Positions 43,751 through 57,100 of a stretch of 64,000 nucleotides of DNA are shown piece by piece (the stretch's first letter is position 1; every line of letters begins with the position of its first letter). Location of the stretch: NCBI GenBank assembly GCA_012934845.2, contig WNNJ02003593.1:1-64000 (forward strand). The letters are read 5' to 3'. The position numbers were made by a program, and so were the translations under genes. The notes beneath the pieces are model-generated. The model was not told where the DNA came from, ran no database searches, and saw nothing but the letters and a program-made list of their open reading frames with translations. The DNA comes from Pomphorhynchus laevis (Eukaryota; Acanthocephala; Palaeacanthocephala; Echinorhynchida; Pomphorhynchidae).

Positions 43751-44827
43751 AAGGACTTATTGATCTTTTTAAGAGTGATGCATTCAATATCATCTCATGT
43801 ATATCTTTGCGCTTTTAAATTTTTTTCTAGTTGTTCAGTGTTAACGCAAATTCCTTTTTCCCTTGACATATTGAGTTTTTGTTAAAGTCCACAGGCAAGG
43901 AAACACTAGTAAATCTTTATTTAATCGCAACTATTCGACTAGGCAACGGTTTATGGTCTATAATTATTGTAATCAGTTAGCTATAATTCAGATAATAACT
44001 CCCTATATTGTAGTGTTTCTAAAGATAGGAATATTTACATGATAATATCGGATTTTCTCATAAATGGATAATATATTCAGTTATTAGTATTAGAGTTAAA
44101 TTATGATAATACAAGAATATGACGTTGAATTGTTCAAGAAATTATACATTAAACCTTATGCATAAAACTATCATTAAAACTGTTAGAAAACGTTTTTTAT
44201 TAAATACATTATTTGTTTTTGATAGTCATTTGAAAAAGTTAATTAAAATTGTTTATTTTAAACAATGTTTAAATAATAAAATGATTATTGATGTTTAAAG
44301 AATAAAACGAAATATTTAATTAAGTTTAATTCGGTCAGTTTGTTTTTAAAAATGATCTTTAGAGTTGAATTTTTCCTATGGACTGTAAAAAGTACAGTGC
44401 GCTGTGCGTTGATTGGAAATAACGTGCTAGTACGATTTCGCTATTTATTTAAGTCGAAACATGAACTGAAACCGGATAAAAATTTTAGAATAAATTCGCA
44501 ATTGAAAAAACGCACCTCGTGTTTAGAATCGCTGCATTGGGTAAAATAGCAATAGAGATTGCTACTTAGTCCAAGGCAACTATCCTCACCTCGACAATTT
44601 CTACCTAAATATATTTTACAGTAAAATCAAAAAACTCATTTATACGTAGAATAACAATTTTTAACTTTTTACCGTTTATTTGTATACAAATTTTCAGTAA
44701 ACAGACGAAATAACTCGGCGACAAATAGCGCTTGCAGCCGATTATTTAGAGTTATGTAATTTTAATTTAGTTCAATTATGTGTTTTATTCATTCCAGATA
44801 TCGAATTTTTATTAAATAAGCATTGAA
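43751..44827. other. Upstream region of TMEM209
   Basis: AT-rich. An open frame at 44340-44549 has a moderately protein-like sequence but no recognised motif. The TMEM209 promoter and 5' untranslated sequence should lie here; no clear TATA box or initiator can be singled out in such AT-rich DNA. Confidence 0.4.
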
Positions 44828-45102
44828 ATGCTATCACAGATGAACACATCATCATCATTCCGATTGCAAAATTCGAGAAACGATAAATACGCAAGTTTAT
44901 CGGCTTCGCAATTGGACACAAATTCTTATAGCTACCGAAATTCGCTGTCGAATGTATCAAACAAAGATAAAAACAATCGGGCAATCTCGCAAAAACTTCT
45001 GTACGATGTTTCCGTCGTAAGGCAGAGAAACAAAAATCGAAAACGAATTGAAACTTTATTTTGCATTTCCACGCTATGTTGCGCGGTTTTATTTATAGCT
45101 CG
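44828..45102 (+). CDS. TMEM209: TMEM209 exon 1
   Basis: Encodes residues 1-91 plus two bases of R92. Starts MLSQMNTSSSFRLQNSRN; a second ATG four codons on is also possible. Ends in membrane segment 1 (FCISTLCCAVLFIA) at CG|GTATGT. Confidence 0.85.
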
Positions 45103-48100
45103 GTATGTATGCGTTTATTTTATATTTACGAATCACATTATGCTCTTCTATATTCATTTTATGAACTTTTATTAGTTGCATATATCTTATATTAACTTCT
45201 ATATTATATATATCTCGTATAAATCAAAAACAACAAGCAATACATAACATCAATCTCACAGACTAAAATCTACAAGTTGTTGCTCCAATCCATTATCGGA
45301 ATTCTGCATTAACTTCTTTCATTGATCCTTGTATATTGATCGTCGGGCAAGCCAAAATGTGTTCTCCGGTTTGAATGACGCCGCAGTCGCAGTTTGGGGA
45401 TGTTACAAGACCGGCTTTGAAAATAAAACCTCTGTATCGACCGTATCCGGAACGGAACCTGTTTAGCTGTACCCAGTGTGAACGGTCAAATCGTTACCCA
45501 TCGGAGATAGTGACACATTAGGAACGAACCTGCGTAGTTGGGATGTTGACTTCTCCCATCTTTGTTGCCACCTCCTACATACAAGCTCATCAATTCCGTT
45601 CGTGTTAATTAGATTGAGCAGAGTTCTGACACGTCTGCTGAACGGATGTCGTGATTTGAGGCGGGGTTTGACAACAGGGATTGGTAGGGTGTTCAGGGAT
45701 CGGCTTGCTGAGACACAGATTGCGTCCCGCCTTATATCGGCTGGTGGTATACCAGATAACACGGAAGTAAGTCGATTGGTGTTGGCCTTATTGCTCCACT
45801 GATTAATCTCATTGCCTCGTTAAGACTTGCGTCAACTTTCTTGACATGTGTGCTTCCAGACCATACCGGGGCCGCATATTCAGCAGCCGAGTAACATAGG
45901 GCCAATACAGACGTTCGCAGTGTATGGAAGCTTGAATCCCAATTGATTCCGGCCAGACGGCGAATAATATTGCAGCGTGACCGCACCATTCCCGAGATAG
46001 ATTCAATGTGTTGCCTGTAAGAGAGTGTGCGATCAAGGGTGACTCCGAGATACGTTGGATGCTTCACTTTAGGCAGCCTGGTTCCGTCAAGAGATACAGT
46101 CAATGTAGCATCAACTTGGTGATTATTGAGATGAAATAAAGATACTACCGTCTTATCAATGTTAAGTCGAAGATGCCACTTTTTGAAATATCCGGATAAT
46201 ATACTTATGCCGGCAGAGAGTGTTTTGCTGAGTGAAGCGATTTTGTTGCCAGTTGATAGAATTGCCATGTCATCCGCATATATGTATTTTTTTCGCTGAT
46301 GTCAGTGGTATATCTGAGGTGTATAGGTTGAACAGCAGAGGGGAAAGAACTGATCCCTGCGGTAGGCCGTTATTGAGTCTGCGCGCTCTTGAAAGTTTAC
46401 CACCCAACTGAACCCGCAATCGACGGTTTGAGAAGATGTCAATGATCAAACGGATCATATGGGGCGAAGGTAGGCTCTGTAAAAGTTTGAACGTGAGCCC
46501 CTTGATTCAAACCGTATCGTAAGCTGCAGAAATGTCGATAAACATTGCGCCTGCTTTTTCATTGCGTTCAAATGCACACTCAATGTCTTCGGTCAGTGAA
46601 ATTATTTGGTCAACTGTGGATCTCCCCTTGCGCAAACCGGCTTGCTCATTTGGAAGACATATTATATATGGTGTAATTATCCTCAATATAACCCGTTCAA
46701 ACACTGAGTGTTACGCTGAGCAAGCTAATAGGTCTATAACTTCCCGGATTGTTAGCAGGCTTGTTCGGTTTTTTAATTGCGATAACAGTTGAGACACGCC
46801 ATTGTTTAGGGATGCGTTGTTGCTTCATGCACGATGACATATAAAGTGCAAGCCATATAAGTGCAGATTTCGGTAAGTTTGCCAAAAATTCAGGATGAAT
46901 TCGATCAGGTCCTGGTGCTCTGTTTAGTTTTAGACTATTCAGAGCTTCTGATATTTCTTCTTGCAATATATCACTCGTAATTTCGGGTGAGATCGGGCAT
47001 GCTTTCTAGAATAATTTCGTATCTTGTATGACTTTTCGATCAGCACTTTTGGAGGGATTACAAGGTTTAGAGAGCAAAGCAAGTCGTTGTGCAATCGAGT
47101 TTGCAGATATACCAGATGGTTGTTGGTTTTCGCTTGGAATTCCAAAGCGGCCGGTTAATCGATTGAGGGTTGACCATGCTTGTCGACTGGAGTGTTTCAT
47201 ATCAATTCCTTCGACAGTTTGTGTCTACCTTTCTCTCCACAAGTCGTTGATTAGTTGGAAAAGTTCGTCTGCGAGCGCACCTCGTTCGAGATCATTGACT
47301 TATTCGACGAAACGGTCATACAACGCGTCGCACTGCTTGTTCCAACATGGAATGTATCTTGTACGGACGCCACGAGGAATGGATATACTAGCGGCTGCGT
47401 AAATTGTATCACAAAACTGCTGGTAAGATGCAGATAAGTTTTTGCTCGTTGGGTTTGGAAGTTTGTTAATCTGGTTATGAACGAGTGAGCTGTAACTTGA
47501 CCAGTTGGCTCTCCGAAAGTTTAAGCGACGCAGTGGAAGAGATGTAAATGGCTCTATCGCAGCAGAGTTGTGTAAGATAATTGGCCGGTGTTGTGAACGT
47601 GGAAATGGTCCTAAACTTCCATATTGTTCTTATGATAAGCCACAAATATGCTCTTTAATTCATTTTATAATTTGTCAATGTTTATCTAGCGTACAATTTT
47701 AATTGACGATATTAACATTTTGTTAGATATTATAAAGATAAAACGTTCCAAATTATATAAATTATCTAAACCGTATTGTCGATATTAATCCGATATTTCA
47801 AATTATATAAACAATCTAATATGTATTGTCAATATTTATCGAATATTCAACTAATATAAACAATCTTATCGTATTTCGATATTTATCTAATATTTCAAAT
47901 TATATAAACAATTTAATCAATATTGTCGATATTCATCTAATATTTCAAATTATAAAAACAATCTAATCAATATTGTCGATATTCGTCTAATATTTCAAAT
48001 TATATAAACGCTATATTTTGTATTGTCGATATTCATCTAATATTTCAAATTATATAAACACTATATTTTGTATTGTCGATATTCATCTAATATTCAAATT

Positions 48101-51100
48101 ATATAAACAATATTATCTGTATTGTCGATATTCGTCTAATATTTCAAATTATATAAACAATATAATCTGTATTGTCGATATTCATTTAATATTTCAAATT
48201 ATATAAACAATCTAATATGCATTGTCGATATTCATCTAATATTTCAAATTATATAAACAATTTAATCAATATTGTCGATATTCATCCAATATTTTAAAAT
48301 AATATAAACAATCTTATCTGCATTGTTAATATTCATTTAATATTTCAAATTATATAAACAATCTAATATGCATTGTCGATATTCATCTAATATTTCAAAT
48401 TATATAAACAATTTAATCAATATTGTCGATATTCATCCAATATTTTAAAATAATATAAACAATCTTATCTGCATTGTTAATATTCATAAACCATCATGAT
48501 TATCTAAGATTATAAACATTATCTAAGATTATCTAAGCTGACAATCTAAGATTAAAATATTATTTGATAAAATTTGTAAGCAAATATTTGATAAGCAATT
48601 ATTGAAATTTATCAAACTAAACAAGACATTTTAATGTGACTGATAAAATCGTCCAGATTGCAGTGCGAATTATTTGCAATATATAGACGTTTAAAGTAAA
48701 TATTTTTACTGTTAAAGATTTATTGAAGCTGGATCAACAAAAAGGGAGAAATTTTATTTGATATTTTGCTAACCTCTGTTAGCATCTTTAGAAAATTACT
48801 TAAACAACAATAATATAATAATAAATTACTTTGTAAATTAATAAATTACTTAATAAATTACTTCATAATTTTGTGAAGATGCTAACAGAGGTTAGCGAAA
48901 TAGCAAGTACAATTTCCCCCTTTTGCTGATCTAGCTCCAATAAATTCTTAAAAGTTAAAAATATTTACCTTTTACGTTTATCTATTGTAAATAATCTGCT
49001 CTGCAATCTGGACAAATTTATCAGTTTAATTTGTCAAAATTTCAATAATTGTTTATCTAAATATTTGCTTACAAATTACATTAAATAATATTTATAATCT
49101 TAGATTATAGATACATCTTATCTATAAACAAAAAAATCTTGTTTTAATCTTTCGTACAAGACATTTAATAAAGGTTATCTGTTATTAATAACTTATTTGA
49201 AAATGTTTGGAATGGTATGCTTTGAATAATTCAATAAATATTTATCTATGTTGTTTTTATTTTCTAATCATTCTTATCTTTAATTCAGTGAATAATGATA
49301 TTTAATGAATTATTTCTTAATTTTTGTAAGCAATTTCTTCGTAATGTTTATCTAACATAAGCAATCTGATTTATAATTTGGACAAATTTAATCAATCACA
49401 CAAGTAAATGCATTGTATAATTTGTATACATTTTGCTTTAATTGTTTATATAAAGTTTTAGAATATTATCTAAACAAACTTATCATATTTTTCAAATGCC
49501 CGTATTATCTCTCCGTCCTTAATCTAAAACAGGATTGCGCTTTTAGACACGCGTAAAAAGTGCTCTCTTTAATATGGATTTATTTAAAACAACTAGTATA
49601 TTTTGACCCAAAATACAGTAAGTTGATATTATCTGTCTTATTTAAAGAGAAATGAGTTTTGTTTATGTTTTCGTTTCTAACAAATAATTCACTCTAAATA
49701 ATTGACATTAAACATTATAAATAACATGCCAAGACTGTTGTGATATTGAATTGAATGATCACTATACGTTTATGACATACTCACATACAAAATAGGTTTT
49801 ATTTATTTTGTTAGCCGTTATCAAGAAGCAGTTAACATTGTCATATCACGATAGTGATAGCCACAAAGTTAATTTATCGTCGGATTCGGATACTCCCATT
49901 TACTAGCATACGATTTATGGCACATGTTCGCTGATTGCTTAACGCCAGGAAGCGAATATCAAATGACACCATCGTATATACGTGCATATCCAGCAATCGC
50001 AGTTAGACCATTCCTGAAACCAAGACACAGTTCCCGTCACTTGAGCAATCGCACACAAATGCAAGTTAGGCCATTTCAAAAATTGTAATAGAACATTACT
50101 TATATTCATCAAGCTACGAGACTGACTGTGTGTCACAAGGGATAAACAACCTTGGGTCCCGGTAACACAGAAAATACTAATGTCTCCACAGTGTGACTTA
50201 AATCTAGACATTAGCTATAAACCTAATTCCTTTAAATTAATATTAATTCCTTCAACACTAGTGGGACAACACACTGATAGGTACATGCGTGTCTATGGTG
50301 TCGAACACCATCTAATCAAGATTAAATCAAGGACTTCAGCTTTATTATTAATTCATTTGACTAGGGTACAACATAGGTGTGCACATGTGTGTATCTGGTT
50401 TAACGCATGTTCTTCAACACTAGCTCAATCGAGATTAAATCTAGCACTCCAGTTTTATTATTAATTCATTAGACACTCGTGACAACACGCTGTTGTACAC
50501 ATGTGTGTCTTTGGTATCATGCATGTTCTTCAAATCTCGTTCAATCGAGATCGAATATCCTGTTCAATCGAGATTAAATCAAGTACTCCAGTTTTATTAT
50601 TAATTCATTTGATAGGGACAACACACATTTTGGCACATGTGTATCTGCGGTGTAAATCATGGTCTTTAACTCTCGTTCAATCGTTATCAAATCTAAAACT
50701 TCAGCTTTATTATTATTATTTTTGACACCGGGGACACATTTGTTTTTTATTGTAACTTGTGTTCGAAAACTAGTTCAATTATTATGAAATACCACTCCAG
50801 CTCTTTGATTTATTTATTTGACACCGAGGACTTTGCACAAGTGAACACATGTGTAAGATTTGTGTCACGCGTGTTCTTTAATTATTATTAAATGGCGATA
50901 AAATCTAGCGCTCCATCCTTATTTTTTAATCATTTGATACTGGGGACAATACACCTGTGGATAAATGGCTTTCTCCGTTGTCACACATATTCTTCGAACC
51001 ACTGTTTAATTGAGATCAAATTTAGTACTTTATCATTTTATTAATTCATTTGGCAACGCGGATAACACACCATTTGACACATTTGAGTCTCAGTTGTAAC

Positions 51101-54100
51101 GAATGTTCTTCTAATTCGTTCAATCGAGATCAAATCTAGCACTTCAGTTTTATTTATTCATTTACACCAGGGAACAAACCCAGGTACACATGCGTGTTTC
51201 CGGTGTAACGCATTTTCTTCGAAGACTTGTTCAATTGAGATTAAATCCAGACGCCAGCTTTATTACTAATTCATTTGACACAGGCTACAACACACCAATG
51301 GACACGTGTGTTTTCTGGGTGTCAAGCATGTCGTCGAACACCCATTCAGTTGAGATCAAATATAGCACACCAGCTTTATTAATAATGCATTTGACACAGG
51401 GATAACATACCGGTGAACACATCAGTGTCTCCGGTGTCACGTATGTTATTCGAACACTCATTAGTAGAACATTGGTATTCTATTGTATCACGCATATTCT
51501 TCGAACATGTAAAATATTTCGAATATACTAATATTGCGTCTAAGACATTGATTGTGGAACAATTTATTACAATGTTTCTTAAAAATCCGATAATATTAGT
51601 TGTCATCAATCTATAAACTGTTATTAAAAAACCTGCCTTTTATTCATCAATTTGCAGCTGTTTGTTACATAAACAGCTAACGATAATTTGACTTGCCCAT
51701 AATCGAAACATCAAGCAAAGAGAATCTAATATGGTATTACCATAATCGGTTTTATAATACGTATCTTCTTTGAGAGGTACATCTTTTTTATATAAAACAT
51801 GTTTCAAGAGGTGATTTTAGTTTGAAACCAATATTTATTACTGAATTCATTTTATTTTAAGTTTTCGGCATGATCAATGGATCAAAACATTTCCTAATAT
51901 AGCAGGTATTATGTTATTTATTTTTTTACTCTTTTATATTTACCTGATTTAGTATTTCCTGCATTTATAAGTTCTTTACTACTGTCGATTATATGGCTTA
52001 TACAGCTTATTCAAATTTACAATCAACCGGATCTTAAAATCAGCGCTCGGGAACAACGAATTGCTTCGATTGCTGATGATGGTATGGATATATTGCGATG
52101 CTTTGTATAAATCATCTTAATTTTCAGAAGAGGGTTTTCAAATTGTTGATGATACACGTGTTGAGGACTTGTCAAGTAAACACGATTTCCAGCCGATCGA
52201 CTTTTCAAGGACGACAAGTAATCTACTTGATTCTCATTCAAAGGTAATTTGCAAACATCTTAATATATTATAACCATAATGTATGTTAATGCGAAAATAA
52301 TGAATATAATCTTTAAAATTAAATAAGCTTTTAAATTAATTTTAAAATTTGCCATTTCCAATGAATATAAGAATAAACTCTTAGAAATTATCAAATGTTG
52401 TTTATCCATATATTATGATATGATTTATCTAATAATATAGTATGCATGAATACTCATGCAAAAATATGTTTCTTGTAAATTTATATATGTCATCTTTACG
52501 ATATAAATTAATAGTAGTTTTAATTGATGTTAATTTAATGCTTATATCAAGATATACTTTCTTTATCATTAATATTGGTTTTATTAAGAATAAGACTACC
52601 TGAATAAATTTGTTCAATTATTGAAAAAAGTTGTTAGAATTAAATACACATATATCATCATTAATTTTATAGTTTAATACACATATATCATCAATATATC
52701 GAAACATATATTTCATATCATTATATAATGAGGATTTACTTTTAAACAGTTATGAACAAATTCATATTCTATAAAGCTTAAAAATAAGTCAGCTATAATT
52801 GTGATACTTTTACCTCCTATTGGAACATCTTTTATTTGTCTAAATATAGATGTCGCTACTTTTAAATAATTTTTTATTCATATATTTATATTGATTTGGT
52901 GGTTTTATTTTTGTTAGATATGCGTTATAGTTATTATTGCATGTATATGTATATCAACGCCAATTATTACTGGCGTTTTTATAACAATTATTGGAGTTAA
53001 ATACAAATATATCATTAATATATGTTAATTATATGTTTAACTTCATATTCTATAAAGCTTAAAAATAAGTCAAAGTGCTCAAAAATAAGTCAAAGTTAAA
53101 AAGTGCTCTCTTTAATATGGATTTATTTAAAACAACTAGTATATTCGAACACCTGTATTTCTATAAATATAGATGCTCCTACTTTTAAATAATTTTGATT
53201 TATCAAAATATTTGAGGATTCTATTAATTCAATTTTATCCATATATTTATATTTATTTTATGGTGCATCTTTAATATGCATCTTTAATATGCATCTTTAA
53301 TATCTACTAAATCTAGATTTGCATACAGCGTACTAAAATCGTATGTATTTATATTCTGAAAAATATGTATTAAACGCCTTTCACTTGGTCTTTTACGAAC
53401 GAATATTTTAAACTGTCATATATAATCTCATGTTTAAAATCTCACATATAATTTTTTTTATTTATTATGAGTACCTTGGAAAATAACAGTTATTTTGCTA
53501 TTGTACAGTTGTCAATATAGAATACTGACTTATGCTCGTTGTCTTATATTTATTTTTTATATTCAATTTTTTATATCTATTATAAAGAGATACGCATAAA
53601 TTACAAAAACGTCATTTGATTTTAAGTTAATCATCTTTATTCTAAATCCATTTATATGTATATCCAAGTACATAAATTGCACTAAATATAATTTAGCATG
53701 CTTTTTGATATAAAAATTAATTTGAGTTGGTCTTATGATTAGGATTTTTCTCAGACGTCTTACTCTAATTCCTACAATAGTATCCTATTAATCAAAGATA
53801 GCGACAAATCGAGTATGCTTTTATATTTTAGATAAAAAAATTGATTTTGTTTTAATTAGATATAGATGCTAACCAATTATTCTCGTCCGGTCATGACGGG
53901 CATAGGAAAAATATATTCTCGACAAGTAAGTTATTGCCTTAGTTGTTAATTCATATATGCAGTAGTACAATAATTGATATTTTACTTATTTACTATAAGG
54001 GAAAGATCTTTTCTATGTTTAAATTCTGATCAACAATATTATTATTTTTAATAATAAAGGTATATACCTAATTGACCGTTGACCACAAAAACACAAGACA

Positions 54101-57100
54101 ACATAAACACATGGCAAATGGTCACAAGTCCTTATCCAGCAGTCTCGGCCATGTTCGACGATCGGCAGCAATTCCTTCCAAAATAAGCAGCCATTTATGT
54201 TGAATACGCAATCAGCTGGCATTAGATTAGTTGTAGTTCATGTGTGTTTTTGAGGCTGAAATACCGCAAGAGAGCGCACAACTCGAGGGTCTTAGGACAA
54301 CTATGACTAAAACGAGTTATTGGCATGTCTTTATTAATGGCGGGACATACTCGCCATGTCACTAAGCTAAGCTCTTTCTGAGCTAGTGCGCATTTTATAT
54401 GAATAAGGGAGCCACCCATATTCCACCGTCGCAATAGCTTTGCCGCTGCTTGTCCACCACTGCTGATTTGTCGGTCCAAAGACTGCTTATTTCGCAACTT
54501 TCCTTGATATCTAAAGGAAGTTCCCCTATTCGCAACCCAGGAGACACGCTCAGTAGCTCCAGCTAAGCCCCGAGATAATCTCAATAATCTAGAGTTGTAT
54601 AAATTTATTGCTAATAAGAAATTATTTTATTGTTTAATATTTGACGTTAAGCAAATTTTGGATATTTTAAATATCGTTTATGAATATAAATAATAATATC
54701 CTATACAAAAAATGTAAAAACAGTTTTTTGTTGATAAAAGCGTCAGGCTCGAAGAGACGTTTCTCAGGTGATTATAATCATATAAATTATAATATCTGTA
54801 TTATGTTTCATATCAGCGTATTAACTTTATGTATCAACTCTAAACAATAATATGTAGTTTTATAATTTTACCAGTAAATTAATTAATCAATAAAGTAAGT
54901 AATTTAATATCAATGTAATCTACTGATAGATTTAGCAATCCATCATTAGAGTAATCTACTTGCTCTTATGTTGTCGACAGATACTATCAATAAATCGAAA
55001 CTAGGAGCACTGCATTTTTAAATCAAAATAATCTTTGACAAGGTTTTCGAAATTACGATTTCTAGTAATATTTGAGAGTATGATAAGATGTCTGCAGGTG
55101 ATAATATCGCTATTAGTGTATGTATTAACAATTAAAGTGACTGACTCATTTCGATTCAATTTGACTGAATTCAACATAAATGTTGAATTTTTACCATTTT
55201 TACGAGTGTTACTTTTTAAAGAGTTTATATTCTTGTTTATACGTTAAGTATTAATAGTCTTTGATAATTAGTTTTCTCGAATTAATTATAAGTTTTATTT
55301 TTATTATTATCTTAACTAATCACTTATTGCTATTTGATTTTTAGCGTTTTGACAACATGTTATATTTGCAAAGATTGATTTTATGAGTTTCCCTTTTAAC
55401 CATTCTGCATGTCATTATACTGAATTTTTGTCTTTCAGTCAATATCTAGTTATTGTACGATTTTATGATGTTGCAGGTGATAACTCATCTAATTTAACAA
55501 GATCGAAAAATGAAAGTTCAATAATGTCTTATTTGCCAGGCAGCCCCAGTCCTACAGTTAGCCTCACAAAACGTCGGTCCATTCAACTAGATGTAAGTAA
55601 CAAAATAATACTTTACATTTAATTATACCAGATTTTTACATTTATCCTATGCCGATAAATTGTACTATGTCCAATTTATAAAATTTAAACAATTACAATA
55701 TGCATTGTTCTAATTAACAAATAATCGGCAGTACATCACGAATAAATTGATCTTATTTAATACCACAATCGTCACCGAATAAATAATATTTTATTTTTTT
55801 TAAATTTATTGCACAAATTAGTATCTATATTACATATTTTCAATTAAGTTGTTATGACTAGACAATTAATAATCATGAAGTTAGACAAACCACTTACTGA
55901 TTTTGATGTAAATACTCTATCGTCAGTGTTTAAAGAAATTTACAATTTATGATGATAGTATCTAAACTATAAATATAATCATTACTCAACTAACACGCTC
56001 ATTCTGTTATTTAGTTTTGCAATAGATTCAAGCTAGTACGTGAGCTTACCATTACATGGCGTGAAAATCTTCGCAAGGTTTAATTTGTTACTGATTATTG
56101 TTCTTTTACTTGTATACTGTTTAAAAAGTGGTTAACTCAAGATTTGCTACTTCCGATTTCTCAGGAAATTGATCTCCTTAACAATAAGCTTGCATCAAGT
56201 CATTTACAAATTGGAGGTTAGCTTTATAATGTAACTTTTGTACTTGATTGTATTTTTAGTGGATTCTATTGAACATCTCAAATCGTCAAATATTCTAATT
56301 TCGGTTGATCTAGCAAGATTGAAGAAACTTTTACCATTTTTGGAAGTTTGCTCGAATCAGGGTTATGTGATACATCGAATAAAAGGTGAGATTCCTATTT
56401 ATTTGTAATTTATTTTAATTGAAATATCTTTGCAAACAAATATAAAAAATATTTACTTTCTTTTTTAGTCAAATTAGATATTCATATATTTCTAGGACAA
56501 AATATTCAAAAGCTAGAATTAAGAAATTGTAAATCTAGCACGACAATTTATCAGTAAAGAATTATAAATTAGTCGTTTTCTTTTATGTTAAGTAAATGAC
56601 CATTTAATTTACATAACATTTCTTACTTTAATATCTTTTTTACTCTCAAGCAAGATTACATTCGGGGTAAAATCAACATGTTTTAGGCGAAGCATCCCAA
56701 GAATGCAGATCAAAAAATAATGTTATTGATTCGTCAGCTAGACACGCAGTTTTTTTTAAATCTGAAATACAACCAGATTATAAAATCGCAAATAAATGTA
56801 TAGATAAATAACTATATTGTGGCTTGTTGTGACTCGGGATCCCGGGTTCGTCTATCCCGTAGGTTGAAACTATTTCAATTCACCTTTTCTGAGGTTTTTA
56901 TAGTAGTAGACATGATATTGTCAGGATGTAATTTAAATTGCCAGTCTGCTCTGTCCCCCTCCATTGTGCTAGCGTTATATATTAGTAATGCTTCTTTTAT
57001 TAGACGACGGTTTAACTCCTCTTCTTTCAGTAATACTCTACTGATGTCAAAGTCAATTTTATGACCTGTAGAAATGAAGTGGTAGAATAACGCTGAAGAA

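Noticed and set aside
47028-47402. 124-codon plus-strand frame in TMEM209 intron 1
   Set aside because: Antisense shadow of the LINE linker and RT front, whose motifs read on the minus strand.
47735-48485. CRISPR-like array
   Set aside because: Regular spacing, but the spacers are repeats themselves; this is a simple minisatellite in a eukaryotic intron.
52072-52080. CTGATGA in TMEM209 exon 2
   Set aside because: Part of the codons for the ADD residues at the exon end; no stem II or GAAA follows.
53866-53925. Alternative TMEM209 exon starting at ATATAG|ATG
   Set aside because: It opens a frame of its own, but then the phases of the 27 nt exon and of exon 7 do not match. The 53860 acceptor keeps one frame throughout.
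54724-54767. Longer version of TMEM209 exon 6 from acceptor AAAAACAG
   Set aside because: A 44 nt exon would shift phase and meet a stop in this exon or the next. The 27 nt version fits both neighbours.
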